DNA of 64,000 nucleotides from assembly GCA_934132915.1 (NCBI GenBank), contig CAKPAK010000001.1, positions 1 to 64,000 of the forward strand, given 5' to 3'. Of this stretch, positions 36,262-45,352 are shown one piece after another. This stretch comes from an uncultured Bacilli bacterium. GTDB taxonomy: Bacteria > Bacillota_I > Bacilli_A > RF39 > UBA660. The first letter of the stretch is position 1. Every line of letters starts with the position of its first letter. The translations under genes and the position numbers were made by a program. A model generated the notes under the pieces. The model was not told the origin of the DNA and searched no databases. It saw only the letters and a list, made by a program, of their open reading frames with translations.

Positions 36262-36921
36262 CTAAGACAGATGATTACGAAATTTCTTTAAGTTTTCCAA
36301 AAATTCTTTTTCTTCCTCTCGTTCATTTAAAATTTCTTGTTTCGTTGACAAAAGTTCTTGATAACTAATAATAGCATGATCTTCCTGCTCTTTTTCATAA
36401 TCAGTAAGTTCAATCGTCTGAGGTTGAATTTCTTGAGCCAATCGACAAGATAAATCTTCTAAATAATCCCCATTTTGAAAAGAGGCTTTATTCTGATCCA
36501 CTGAATCAAAATGTTCACTTTCTCGAACAAAATCAGAAAAATCCATCATTGAATCCCCCTGATTCAAAGAAACATCCTCCAAAGAATCTTTCTCAAAACA
36601 TTCATCATGATTTGCTTTTATAGGAATTTTTACCACAACATCTTCCCTTTCCTGAGAAGAACAACTCTTCTCCAGTACCTTTTGTACATCCCGAAAATTT
36701 TTTTTATCTCCCCCTGAAAAAGAAGTAGCCCCATCAACCACATTATGAGGTAATTGCTTCGAAGAGACCATATCTAATTCTTTTCCCTTTTCATCCTTCA
36801 AATCACAATCAAACTCTTTCAAATACTTTGCTAATTTTTTCTTTAACTCCTGATTTTCCTTCCAAAAATGAAGACAAAAAAAGAAAAAGAAAAAAGTAGT
36901 AAAAAGAAAAAGAATCTCCAT
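36262..36921 (-). CDS. One-TM protein with acidic disordered domain
   Basis: 219 aa. The N-terminus is very hydrophobic (LFLFTTFFFFFFCLHFW, residues 5-22), followed by ~200 mostly disordered, acidic and Ser/Gln-rich residues and a short helix at the end. The ATG at 36921 has GGGTGATG 8 nt upstream. It starts 15 bp after the rsmE stop, so it is co-transcribed. Topology predicts a membrane-anchored cytoplasmic or surface protein. The long Asp/Glu-rich linker is unusual in a gene of this genome. Function unknown. Confidence 0.6.
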   Translation of the reverse strand: MEILFLFTTFFFFFFCLHFWKENQELKKKLAKYLKEFDCDLKDEKGKELDMVSSKQLPHNVVDGATSFSGGDKKNFRDVQKVLEKSCSSQEREDVVVKIPIKANHDECFEKDSLEDVSLNQGDSMMDFSDFVRESEHFDSVDQNKASFQNGDYLEDLSCRLAQEIQPQTIELTDYEKEQEDHAIISYQELLSTKQEILNEREEEKEFLENLKKFRNHLS

Positions 36922-36936
36922 CACGCAAACATCACC

Positions 36937-37644
36937 CTACTTCATAAACCGAGTAATACTAGCAACATAAATTGCTGCAGTTTCTACTCTCATTATCTCG
37001 TTGCCAAAAGAAACAGAAGAGTATCCAGCTGACTGAAGAAGATCCTCCTCCCGATCAGTTATCCCCCCCTCAGGACCAATGACAAATATCATTGTAGCAC
37101 AATTTTGAAATTGCTGTAAATAATGATAATCCATTTTTTGATTCAAATTTGTACTACAAAGAAATTTTTTTTCATAAGAAAGTTTAGATAATTCTAAAAC
37201 AGAAATGGGAAAGTGCACCAAAGGAATCGTATTTCGCTTGGATTGCTCACTTGCCTCTTTACAAATTTTATTCCATCGAATTAATTTTTTATCCACTCTC
37301 TCTGGTTCAAGACGAACAATACTTCTCTCCATCACAACCGGAATAATCTCATCAATCCCAAGTTCGGTAAGTTTTTGTAAAATTAAATCCATTTTCTGTT
37401 CCTTTACCATTCCAATCGCAACAGAAACGCTAGATTTTTTAGAACGAATAACCTCTATTGGTTGAATAATCTTAACCCATGGTGACTTTAAATCCACAAT
37501 TTCACAAAGAAAAACTTCTTCCTGATAAACACATTCAATCCTCTTTCCAACAGAATAACGCATCACATGACAAATATGATGAACATCACGAGGATCAAGC
37601 GCTAATAAATTATCTTTTTTATCTAGAACAAAATATCTTTGCAC
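36937..37644 (-). CDS. rsmE: 16S rRNA m3U1498 methyltransferase
   Basis: 235 aa, the RsmE-family SPOUT methyltransferase that methylates N3 of U1498 in 16S rRNA with S-adenosylmethionine. N-terminal PUA-like part contains 'DVHHICHVMRYSVGKRI', and the trefoil-knot cofactor region 'IFVIGPEGGITDREEDLL' with 'VSFGNEIMRVETAAIYV' is intact. Length is normal (235-250). It starts the run of RNA-modification genes toward trmD. Confidence 0.93.
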   Translation of the reverse strand: MQRYFVLDKKDNLLALDPRDVHHICHVMRYSVGKRIECVYQEEVFLCEIVDLKSPWVKIIQPIEVIRSKKSSVSVAIGMVKEQKMDLILQKLTELGIDEIIPVVMERSIVRLEPERVDKKLIRWNKICKEASEQSKRNTIPLVHFPISVLELSKLSYEKKFLCSTNLNQKMDYHYLQQFQNCATMIFVIGPEGGITDREEDLLQSAGYSSVSFGNEIMRVETAAIYVASITRFMK

Positions 37645-37683
37645 AACAACAAACCTCCTTTCCTAACCAACAAGAAAACCTTT

Positions 37684-38640
37684 TCATTTCAAAGAAAGTT
37701 TCCTCATAAAAGCCCCTTCTTCTTCTTGATTCAAAGAAAGAAGAAAATTTTCCGCGAATTTCTGTAAATCCGGTAATGGTTTCAAATAATCCCGAGACGA
37801 CAACGGAGAAAAAAATTGATACGCAAAATCACGATTCAACGTATTCGCTGAAACAAGAAAAGATTCCTTTTTTTTCTCTTGTTTTAAAATCATTCTAGTC
37901 AAATCGATCAAATAAGCATTTTGATGATCAACAAAGACATTTAAACTCGATAAAAACCCATGATAACGAACAAATAACTTCCGAATATCCAAAGAACTCT
38001 TTCTTCCCAAGTCAATCAATAAATTCGTAATATCATCACTAATCCCTTGCCCCATTACTAAAGTACCATAAACACTCTGAGGAACAGGAATATTATCTTT
38101 AAAATCAAAGGCATAAGGAAAAACAGAGGGACCCCGTAAACAATAATCAAAATAAGTTTGTGAATAAGAAATACAAGAAGAGAGCAATTCTCCCAAAAAA
38201 GAAATCTTTTCAATATCTTCCATTCCCTGCATCGCCATCAAAATCCTTTTCTCTAAAAAAGCGCCATTCGCATAAATACAAGCCAAATTATTTTCTAATA
38301 CTTCCTGATAAAGTTGCCAATACAACGCCAAATTCGACTCTATTTCCTCCAAAGAATTAAACTTAAGATGATAAAGATCCATATCCATCTTTTTTAGCAA
38401 ATTTAAGGCATGATAATACCTTTTTTGACTAAAAGGTAAATCCCGATAACCTCGCTCTAAAGTACCAAACTTTAAAATAGAATAAAGAACAATATTTCTA
38501 TAAATATCCGTAACGTCTGTCTCATTAAAAATTGTATCCAACCCTTTCTTTTCTTTAAAATAGAAATGACTTTCTAGCAAACAATCTTTCCTCCAACATC
38601 TAACATAAAGAGAAAAAAGAGGAGAAAAAACATTGCTCAA
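37684..38640 (-). CDS. Hypothetical helical protein
   Basis: 318 aa, not recognised. All-helical, soluble, with many Leu/Phe/Tyr/Ser and short charged loops; no catalytic or metal motif. The only in-frame start upstream of the body is TTG at 38640 with a weak AGATGG site, 14 bp after the murC stop, so co-expression with murC is likely. Similar in character (size, helicity) to the orphan proteins at 27026 and 33159; possible lineage-specific family. Function unknown. Confidence 0.65.
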   Translation of the reverse strand: MSNVFSPLFSLYVRCWRKDCLLESHFYFKEKKGLDTIFNETDVTDIYRNIVLYSILKFGTLERGYRDLPFSQKRYYHALNLLKKMDMDLYHLKFNSLEEIESNLALYWQLYQEVLENNLACIYANGAFLEKRILMAMQGMEDIEKISFLGELLSSCISYSQTYFDYCLRGPSVFPYAFDFKDNIPVPQSVYGTLVMGQGISDDITNLLIDLGRKSSLDIRKLFVRYHGFLSSLNVFVDHQNAYLIDLTRMILKQEKKKESFLVSANTLNRDFAYQFFSPLSSRDYLKPLPDLQKFAENFLLSLNQEEEGAFMRKLSLK

Positions 38641-38654
38641 AACAAACCATCTTT

Positions 38655-39953
38655 TTATTTTTTCTCTTTTTCTAATAATAAATTTTTTAACTCATCCTCT
38701 AAAGAATGAATATCATTCGGACTCATGAAAGCAAAAACGGTATTATCATATTGACTTAATACTTTTGCATCAGAAAGAGTAAGTGCATGTGCCGTATCCA
38801 AATTATCAATAATTAAATGAGAAGTTACATCTTTATAATCATCTTGTTTTTCCCGCGCTGGATGAATGGGTAAAATATAACTTTGATCGGCTTCTTTAAA
38901 TACTTCTACCAAGTCTTTAGCAAATTCTTTCGTTCTGCTAAAAGTATGGGGTTGAAAGATAATGACGAAATGCTTTTCTGGGTATTTTTGTTTAATTGCA
39001 TCTATAGTTGCTTTTACCTCGTTTGGATGATGAGCATAATCATCAATGATAATGTTATTTCCTACTTTTGTCTCAGTAAATCTTCTTTTTGCGCCATGGA
39101 ATTGTTTTAAGTTGCTGTTTACTTCTTCAAATGGTAATTTTTCTTCTTTGGCAACAGTAATTACCGCTAGAGCATCTAATAATTGGTGATGACCAAATAA
39201 TGGTAAATCAAAATGTCCATAATCTTCAATATCAAAAGAGATTCCTTCTTTACTATAGATAACATTTTTTGCCTGAACATCATTATTGTCACTTAACCCA
39301 AAATAAATTACTGGTTTTGTTAATTTCATTGTTCTTGTATAAGGATCATCTCCATAAGCAATTACTACCTTAGTAGCTAAATTAGCATAACTGGTATAAG
39401 CATCTACTACATCATCAATATCTTTATAATAATCTACATGATCCAAGTCAATATTCGTAATTACTGCAATATAAGGATGATAAGCCAAAAAATGCCTTTG
39501 ATATTCACAAGACTCCAAAGCAAAATAAGTATTTTTCGCATCACCACATCCAGTACCATCCCCAATTAAATAGTTTATCCCCTCATCCCGAAAGGCAAGT
39601 GCCATCATATTCGTTGTTGTCGTTTTTCCATGACATCCAGCAATACAAATCGTTTTAAATTGTTGCGTCAACATTCCAACCATCTCATTATATTCATAAA
39701 TCTTTAAATTCAATTCTCTTGCTCGAACAAGTTCAACATTATCATCCTTAATAGAAGCACCCTTAATAAGGGTACACCCCTCATGAATATTATCCGCACA
39801 ATACCCAAAAAAAGGAATATGATTACGAATTAGCTCTGACTCAGTAAAAAAATGCTTTTCAATATCACTACCACACACATCATACCCCAACTGCTTTAAA
39901 ATAACAGCAAGTGCACTCATTCCCGTTCCTTTAATTCCAATAAAATAATACAT
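38655..39953 (-). CDS. murC: UDP-N-acetylmuramate-L-alanine ligase
   Basis: 432 aa; ATP-dependent cytosolic Mur ligase that adds L-Ala to UDP-MurNAc, the first peptide step of peptidoglycan synthesis. N-terminal 'GIKGTGMSALAVILKQLGYDVCGSD' is the UDP-binding Rossmann start, 'GCHGKTTTTNM' the ATP loop, 'NIDLDHVDYYKD' the metal region, and 'DDYAHHPNEVKATI' the C-terminal domain opening. Start and stop of the upstream 165-aa gene overlap by one base (TAATG). GGGGAAGATA gives the ribosome site. Full length. Confidence 0.95.
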   Translation of the reverse strand: MYYFIGIKGTGMSALAVILKQLGYDVCGSDIEKHFFTESELIRNHIPFFGYCADNIHEGCTLIKGASIKDDNVELVRARELNLKIYEYNEMVGMLTQQFKTICIAGCHGKTTTTNMMALAFRDEGINYLIGDGTGCGDAKNTYFALESCEYQRHFLAYHPYIAVITNIDLDHVDYYKDIDDVVDAYTSYANLATKVVIAYGDDPYTRTMKLTKPVIYFGLSDNNDVQAKNVIYSKEGISFDIEDYGHFDLPLFGHHQLLDALAVITVAKEEKLPFEEVNSNLKQFHGAKRRFTETKVGNNIIIDDYAHHPNEVKATIDAIKQKYPEKHFVIIFQPHTFSRTKEFAKDLVEVFKEADQSYILPIHPAREKQDDYKDVTSHLIIDNLDTAHALTLSDAKVLSQYDNTVFAFMSPNDIHSLEDELKNLLLEKEKK

Positions 39954-40450
39954 TATCTTCCCCTACCTTTCTCATTTTTCTCCTCATCTAAATAATATAA
40001 ATCATCCTTCATCTGTTGCTTCAATAACGATTGATAATGTTCTCTTTGCATTGCCTGATAAAGACAAACTCGAAGTTGACGAACAATCATCTGCAACTGA
40101 CTCATCGAAAAATTCGCGTACGTATTTCCAAAATAATGAACATACCGCGTTAAAATATTCAATTTCAAATGTTCCGCTTGCATAATCGTAGCCTGAATTT
40201 CTCCACTACTACCCCCATCATCATTAAATTCTTCTAAAAGATGATAAAACCCACGCAATTTTACTTCCACCTTCTTACGAAGTAATTTTTCTTGAAGTGT
40301 CGGATTAACAAAAATAATCTTATGAACATCAATCGCATCTTCTATTTTCGTTTTAGGCATCACAGGAAATCCCTTAATTTTATCATACTCAAAATAAAGA
40401 ATCTCCCCTGTTTTTAAATCCTTATGTAAATAATAGTTCTTCCGTTTCAT
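39953..40450 (-). CDS. Hypothetical protein between trmD and murC
   Basis: 165 aa, not recognised. Residues 1-45 are strand-forming with basic loops (YYLHKDLKTGEILYFEYDKIKGFP), residues 50-150 helical (HLKLNILTRYVHYFGNTYANFSMSQLQM) and the tail is charged. It starts 2 bp after the trmD stop and overlaps murC by one base, so it is translated from the same mRNA as both. Position suggests a housekeeping accessory (RNA or wall) but no motif supports a function. Confidence 0.7.
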   Translation of the reverse strand: MKRKNYYLHKDLKTGEILYFEYDKIKGFPVMPKTKIEDAIDVHKIIFVNPTLQEKLLRKKVEVKLRGFYHLLEEFNDDGGSSGEIQATIMQAEHLKLNILTRYVHYFGNTYANFSMSQLQMIVRQLRVCLYQAMQREHYQSLLKQQMKDDLYYLDEEKNEKGRGR

Positions 40451-40452
40451 CC

Positions 40453-41106
40453 TTATTCCCCATTTCTCAATTTGGTCAATCTTTCTCTTTGTTCACAACG
40501 CCATTTTTGAATATTTGCATGATGTCCACTCAAAAGAACACTCGGTACAGCCATTCCCCGATAAACAGCCGGTTTAGTATAAACAGGATAATCCACCAAG
40601 CCATCAGTAAATGTTTCACTAACCAAACTCTCCCCATTAATCACTCCAGGGATTAACCGCGTTACTGCATCCACAATCGCCATCGCCGGAACTTCACCAC
40701 CCGTCAAAACAAACTCACCAATCGAAATTTGAACATCTACAATAGACTTAATACGCTCATCGAATCCTTCATAATGCCCACACAAGAGAATAAGATGCCG
40801 AACTTTCGAAAAAGCCATCGCTGTCTTCTCTTGAAATATCTCACCACCCGGTGTTAACATCACCACCAAAGAATCCTTCTCGCGAATATCCTCTATCGCG
40901 GCAAAAACAGGTTCACACATCAAAACCATCCCAGCGCCACCACCATATTGGTAATCATCAACCTGCTTATTTTTAAAAGGAGAATAATCTCTAATATTGT
41001 GAATTCCAATCTGAACAAAATGACCATCAATTGCCCTTTTAATAATCGAGGTATCTAAAAAACCGGCAAACATCTCAGGAAACAAAGTTAATATATCAAT
41101 CTTCAT
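40453..41106 (-). CDS. trmD: tRNA (guanine37-N1)-methyltransferase
   Basis: 217 aa; SPOUT-class enzyme that makes m1G37 in tRNA to prevent +1 frameshifts. 'DYQYGGGAGMVLMCEPVF' is the signature, 'LLCGHYEGFDERI' and 'SIGEFVLTGGEVPAM' form the knotted SAM site, all intact. It is slightly shorter than the typical 230-250 aa at the C-terminal domain, which ends 'HHANIQKWRCEQRERLTKLR'. Neighbour rimM is the usual partner. GAGGGTGAG precedes the ATG. Confidence 0.95.
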   Translation of the reverse strand: MKIDILTLFPEMFAGFLDTSIIKRAIDGHFVQIGIHNIRDYSPFKNKQVDDYQYGGGAGMVLMCEPVFAAIEDIREKDSLVVMLTPGGEIFQEKTAMAFSKVRHLILLCGHYEGFDERIKSIVDVQISIGEFVLTGGEVPAMAIVDAVTRLIPGVINGESLVSETFTDGLVDYPVYTKPAVYRGMAVPSVLLSGHHANIQKWRCEQRERLTKLRNGE

Positions 41107-41190
41107 AACTCACCCTCTTAACCATTACTTACTATTATACCATCAAATCAAAAACCATTAATCTTTTTACCCGTTTGTTTACAAAATACT

Positions 41191-41706
41191 TCATCTTTCT
41201 TTTTCCTGATAACAAGAAAAATCAAATAAACCATCAATATCCTCTAAAATAATTCCTTGACGTTGATCAATTCGAGAAACAACACCTAAAACATAAGGAA
41301 TATAATAATACTTATCCCCATTTTTAACCAACAACTGACTCTGTTTCCCCGAAAGAATTCGTTCAACCTGTCCCATCACCTCACCACGAAAAAGAACATT
41401 CATTCCAATCAAATCTTCATCCAAAAATTCATCTTTTCCAAGAGATAAATCTTGACGCGAAAAATAAACAGACAAACCCTTATACTTTAAAACCTCATTA
41501 ATATTGGTATAACCCTTCATCGTAATCATATCAAAATTTTTATGGACTCGGTAAGAAGCAATCACTTCTTTTTCTTTCATCTTCCCAATATAAATAGACA
41601 TTCCCGGAACAAAAATTCTTTTCTTATACCGAAAATCAGACAAAATACGAACTTCTCCTCGAATTCCATGCGTATTCACGATTTTTCCTAAATAAATATA
41701 TTCCAT
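41191..41706 (-). CDS. rimM: Ribosome maturation factor RimM
   Basis: 171 aa. N-terminal barrel with 'IVNTHGIRGEVRILSDF' (family motif G-x-H-G-x-x-G-E/x-V), and a C-terminal PRC-barrel (EDLIGMNVLFRGEVMGQVERIL). It helps assembly of the 30S head (S19 region). Placed next to trmD as in most bacteria. The ATG at 41706 is one codon after a GTG; site AGGTGG upstream. Confidence 0.92.
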   Translation of the reverse strand: MEYIYLGKIVNTHGIRGEVRILSDFRYKKRIFVPGMSIYIGKMKEKEVIASYRVHKNFDMITMKGYTNINEVLKYKGLSVYFSRQDLSLGKDEFLDEDLIGMNVLFRGEVMGQVERILSGKQSQLLVKNGDKYYYIPYVLGVVSRIDQRQGIILEDIDGLFDFSCYQEKER

Positions 41707-41714
41707 CACTCCAC

Positions 41715-42446
41715 CTACTTATTATTAATTTCATACAACAAAATAGAAGCCGCAACACTTGCATTTAAACTCTCACAATTTCCATTCATCTTAATATACA
41801 AAAATTGATCACAAAGTCCCTCTATTTTTTCACTAATTCCTTGTCCTTCATTTCCGATTACCAAAGCAAAATGAGAATAAATAGCCGCTGTTCTAACATC
41901 CTCTCCATTCGTTACCTTAGTCCCAATAATTTTATAAAATTTCTCTTTTAATTTTCCAATTACCTTCTCCGTATCCATAACCAAAATCGGAATATGAAAC
42001 ATCATCCCCTGACTAGCACGAACCACCTTTGAATTATAAACATCAACACAATCCGGACTACAAATAATCGTATCAATATTAAAAGCAACCGCACTACGAA
42101 TAATTGTTCCCAAATTCCCAGGATCTTGAATACGATCCAAAATCAAAACTTTCTCCCCAATTTCTTCCCTTACTTCCTTGCGATAAACAACCCCCATCAC
42201 CTTTGAAGGAGTAGTTGTTGAACTCAACTTCTTTAAAACCTCTAAAGAAACATAAGTAATAGGAACATCCAAAGGAAAAATTTCATTTTGTTCCAAAATT
42301 AATTCCTTTAACAATCCTGCCCGATAAGCTTCCAAAACAAGATGCTTAGTCTCCACCAAAAATAACCCCTCTTGTTCACGATACTTCTTCTCTTGAAGAC
42401 GTGCTAAGTTTTTAATATGTTCATTATGAACAGATGTAATTAACAT
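41715..42446 (-). CDS. SpoU/TrmH-family rRNA 2'-O-methyltransferase
   Basis: 243 aa. An N-terminal substrate-binding part (NEHIKNLARLQEKKYREQEG) and the SPOUT domain with 'DRIQDPGNLGTIIRSAVAF', 'IGNEGQGIS' and 'NCESLNASVAASILLYE', the three TrmH motifs in order. Related to RlmB/TsnR/YsgA-type 23S rRNA ribose methyltransferases; the exact target nucleotide cannot be assigned from sequence. It sits with rimM and trmD in an RNA-modification block, 8 bp from its neighbour. Confidence 0.9.
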   Translation of the reverse strand: MLITSVHNEHIKNLARLQEKKYREQEGLFLVETKHLVLEAYRAGLLKELILEQNEIFPLDVPITYVSLEVLKKLSSTTTPSKVMGVVYRKEVREEIGEKVLILDRIQDPGNLGTIIRSAVAFNIDTIICSPDCVDVYNSKVVRASQGMMFHIPILVMDTEKVIGKLKEKFYKIIGTKVTNGEDVRTAAIYSHFALVIGNEGQGISEKIEGLCDQFLYIKMNGNCESLNASVAASILLYEINNK

Positions 42447-42452
42447 CTTTCA

Positions 42453-43091
42453 TCAACTCCTTAACTTTTTACGAATTTCCCGATAATTGGGATAATACTT
42501 AGAAACATAAGCCCAAAATCTTTTCGAATGGTTTGCCTCTAAAAAATGGCAAAGTTCATGAACAATCACATAATCTAAACAATTCTCTTCATAACGAAGA
42601 AGCAAGCTATTCAAAGTAATCACATGCCTAGAAACATTACACACACCCCATCTTGTCTTCATCTTTCGTATCCGCATACGAAAAGGAGGAAGTTCTTCTT
42701 CAAATTGTGCAGCCCAATACTCTAATTTTCGAAGAAAAAGCGTTTGCATAAAATTAACTTGCCATTTTTCCAAAGAAGACATTGAAGAACAATAAATCAT
42801 CTGCTGCGCCTCATCAACCTTAACGCCTTTAAACTCTTCCGTCAAAGAAATTTCATAATGCACACCCAACAAGAAAAAAAGATTTTGATTCCTCTGCTGT
42901 TGATAATCTCGTTCAATCATCCGGCCAATAACTTCTTTTTTATCCTCCAATAAAGAAAAAATCCTCTGCCTTGACACGAACCGCGAAGTACAAACTTCAA
43001 CCGTCCCATTTTTTACTCGAATATAAGTATTTTTATTCTTCTTAAAAATTATCTCAACCGGATACTCATGATCTTGATAAATAAAATGCAT
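42453..43091 (-). CDS. YgjP-like zinc metallopeptidase (DUF45)
   Basis: 212 aa. Catalytic motif HELCHFLEANHSKRFW contains HExxH with downstream 'N-H-S-x-x-F' as in YgjP/WLM-type (M48-like) proteins; 'MRIRKMKTRWGVCNVSRHVITLN' is the family signature before it. It is a cytosolic Zn-protease-like protein of unknown natural substrate. The start at 43091 is the third of three adjacent ATGs, with GGGGAA 7 nt upstream. It overlaps the start region of the LemA-like gene end by a few bases of non-coding. Confidence 0.85.
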   Translation of the reverse strand: MHFIYQDHEYPVEIIFKKNKNTYIRVKNGTVEVCTSRFVSRQRIFSLLEDKKEVIGRMIERDYQQQRNQNLFFLLGVHYEISLTEEFKGVKVDEAQQMIYCSSMSSLEKWQVNFMQTLFLRKLEYWAAQFEEELPPFRMRIRKMKTRWGVCNVSRHVITLNSLLLRYEENCLDYVIVHELCHFLEANHSKRFWAYVSKYYPNYREIRKKLRS

Positions 43092-43093
43092 CA

Positions 43094-43618
43094 TCATTCC
43101 CCAAACACACAAAAGCGAGGGAATCGACTAACTTTCTTAATGAAAAAAAAGATCTTTTTCTCATCCATTCGCCAATAAGCATGCACCATTTCACGATAAC
43201 TATCCAAAGCATAAAATAATCTTTCTTGACAAACTTGCGCCTCATTACGAAGAGATAAATACTCCGCATTCTTCTCTAACTTAGGATAAACCTTATCTAA
43301 TCGATAAAATTCTTGATAAGTATTTTCCGCAAAAGAAAACGCCTCCACTTGATCCCCATCATACCGAAGTTGTCCAAGAACTTCTGCCGCATCAGTCAAC
43401 TTCTTCAAATAATCCTCTTCGTGAACCAAAGATTTCTTCAAAAACGCACACATCAAAGAAATCAATTTTCTCTCCTCTTGAACATATTTTTGGACATTCT
43501 CAAACTGCGCCACCACTTTCCTCGATTGAACCACAACCAGATTATAAAAATAAAGAAGTGCCAAAATAGCTAAAATCAAAACCCCAAACACAAAAACAAT
43601 CACAACATAAGCATCCAT
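43094..43618 (-). CDS. LemA-family membrane protein
   Basis: 174 aa. One N-terminal TM helix (VVIVFVFGVLILAILALLYFYN) followed by a long helical part with 'KNAEYLSLRNEAQVCQERLFYAL', the LemA core pattern (yPeL..n..fl.Lq.el...E.ri.yar..YN..V). The usual LemA motif N-terminus 'YN.LV' is present at residue ~25 (YFYNLVVVQSRKVVAQFENV). Role in LemA family: unknown, membrane/stress related. It is the end of the transcript containing the YgjP-like gene. Confidence 0.75.
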   Translation of the reverse strand: MDAYVVIVFVFGVLILAILALLYFYNLVVVQSRKVVAQFENVQKYVQEERKLISLMCAFLKKSLVHEEDYLKKLTDAAEVLGQLRYDGDQVEAFSFAENTYQEFYRLDKVYPKLEKNAEYLSLRNEAQVCQERLFYALDSYREMVHAYWRMDEKKIFFFIKKVSRFPRFCVFGE

Positions 43619-43700
43619 AGCGATACCTCCTACCCCAATTATACACTAATCTAAATCATTTTACTAGATTATTTTAAAGAACACCCGCATATATTTTATT

Positions 43701-44993
43701 ATGAAAAATAACTTTATTAAATCAACCATTATCCTAATCGTTGGTGGTTTTATCAGTAAAATATTAGGAATGTTAATTAAAATTATCTTAACACGAACCA
43801 TCTCTACCAAAGGAATAGGCATTTACTCCTTAATTCTTCCTACTTTTAACCTTTTTATTACCCTCTCTAGTTTAGGCTTACCCATCGCAATCTCAAAATT
43901 AATCAGTGAAAAAAAACAGAATCATAAAAAAATCGTTCTACCTCTAATCCCATTAATTCTCATCTTTAACTGCTGTCTTATTCTTCTCCTTTTTTTCTTA
44001 GCCCCTTTTTTAAGTCATAAACTCCTTCACAATAAAACAACCTATTACCCACTAATGGCAATCGGACTTACCCTACCATTCATTTCCATCTCCTCAATTT
44101 TAAAAGGCTACTTCTTCGGAAAAGAAAAAATGTTCCCAACAACCATTGCCAATATAGTAGAACAACTCATTCGCCTCTTTCTCACATTTAGCTTAATCAA
44201 AAAATTAATGAATTACTCCTTAACTATCGCTATTACAGGAGTTGTTTTAATCAATATTTTAAGTGAAGGAAGTTCTATTCTTATCCTAATGCTTTTTCTC
44301 CCTCGAAACCAAAGAATCTCTCCCGCCGATTTTAAAAAAGACAAAACCATCCTCAAAGAATTACTAGACATCAGCCTCCCCACAACAGGAAGTCGCCTCA
44401 TCGGATCCATCTCTTATTTTCTAGAACCAATTCTCTTAACCTATGTCCTTCACCTAGAAGGATATACCAGCAACTACATCACAATAGAATATGGCATCAT
44501 CAACGGCTACGTCTACCCCCTTCTACTCCTTCCCTCTTTCTTTACCATGGCAATATCCAGTGCCCTACTCCCCGTAATATCTAACTCCTTCAGCAATCAC
44601 AATTATACCTATACCAAATATAAAATTAAACAAGCTATGATTCTCTCCCTCATCATCGGCGTCCCTTGTACCCTACTTTTCATGACCATTCCCGAATTTT
44701 TCTTAACTAAAATTTACAACACCAAAGAAGGAATTACCTACATCAAAGCAATAGCCCCATTCTTTCTTCTTCATTATATTCAAGGCCCACTCACAACCAG
44801 TATGCAAGCCATGAACAAAGCCAAAGAAGCCATGCTAGGAACCTTATATGGATCGATCTTAAGATGTCTCCTTCTTTTTATCACTTCTTATGCCCATATA
44901 GGCATGTGGGGCCTTTTAATTGCAACCACCGCAAACATTATCTTTACCACCATCCACCATTACTATTATGTCTTTAAAAAAGAAAAAAAATGA
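43701..44993 (+). CDS. SpoVB/MurJ-like polysaccharide flippase
   Basis: 430 aa with 12-14 TM helices, the MOP-superfamily (MVF/SpoVB) layout. N-terminal 'VGGFISKILGMLIKIILTRTIS' and 'GIGIYSLILPTFNLFITLSSLGLPIAISKLI' match the SpoVB/YtgP group. Members flip lipid-linked wall precursors across the membrane. It is one of the four + strand genes, with a divergent promoter region from the LemA gene; no clear Shine-Dalgarno site precedes the ATG, which is odd, although several A/T boxes do. Codon use is richer in C than its neighbours in the middle. Function assignment as SpoVB versus MurJ is not decidable. Confidence 0.87.
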   Translation: MKNNFIKSTIILIVGGFISKILGMLIKIILTRTISTKGIGIYSLILPTFNLFITLSSLGLPIAISKLISEKKQNHKKIVLPLIPLILIFNCCLILLLFFLAPFLSHKLLHNKTTYYPLMAIGLTLPFISISSILKGYFFGKEKMFPTTIANIVEQLIRLFLTFSLIKKLMNYSLTIAITGVVLINILSEGSSILILMLFLPRNQRISPADFKKDKTILKELLDISLPTTGSRLIGSISYFLEPILLTYVLHLEGYTSNYITIEYGIINGYVYPLLLLPSFFTMAISSALLPVISNSFSNHNYTYTKYKIKQAMILSLIIGVPCTLLFMTIPEFFLTKIYNTKEGITYIKAIAPFFLLHYIQGPLTTSMQAMNKAKEAMLGTLYGSILRCLLLFITSYAHIGMWGLLIATTANIIFTTIHHYYYVFKKEKK

Positions 44994-44998
44994 ACGCA

Positions 44999-45027
44999 CA
45001 AAAAAAAGAGAAATCCATTCATTCTCT
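44999..45027 (-). terminator. Rho-independent terminator after the YlbF-family gene
   Basis: Minus strand AGAGAA (45022-45027) and TTCTCT (45007-45012) with a 9-nt loop, then eight T. It separates the minus-strand miaB operon from the convergent + strand flippase gene. Confidence 0.75.
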
Positions 45028-45352
45028 AAATTTTACGATGAATATATTCTTCAATCTGATGACTAGATTCTGCTAAAATATCATTCAATTGATCCATTCT
45101 TCTCAAATATTCTTGATAAATTGGTTTACAATTTAAAAGATGAACTTTTTCTTCAATCAATTGATCAATCTCAAGATAAGAAGAATCCCCAGAATACTCC
45201 AACTCTACTGATTTTTGCTGCAATAACTTGATCTCATCCACTAATTGATGAATCTCATCATCCCCCTCAATTACCTGACCAATATTTAAATAATCCTGAT
45301 ACTCATGAGAATTCTGAATTTCTTGAAACAATTCCTCTAACTTACTCTCCAT
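45026..45352 (-). CDS. YlbF/YmcA-family protein
   Basis: 108 aa, all helix, with the YlbF/YmcA family pattern: 'LFQEIQNSHEYQDYLNI', 'LVDEIKLLQQKSVELEY', 'KPIYQEYLRRMDQLNDIL'. In Bacillus, YlbF, YmcA and YaaT form a Fe-S complex that supports RNase Y processing of some mRNAs. As in B. subtilis (ymcB/miaB-ymcA), the gene follows miaB; here the start overlaps its last codons (45352 inside miaB end 45342). GGAG lies 9 nt before the ATG. Confidence 0.82.
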   Translation of the reverse strand: MESKLEELFQEIQNSHEYQDYLNIGQVIEGDDEIHQLVDEIKLLQQKSVELEYSGDSSYLEIDQLIEEKVHLLNCKPIYQEYLRRMDQLNDILAESSHQIEEYIHRKI

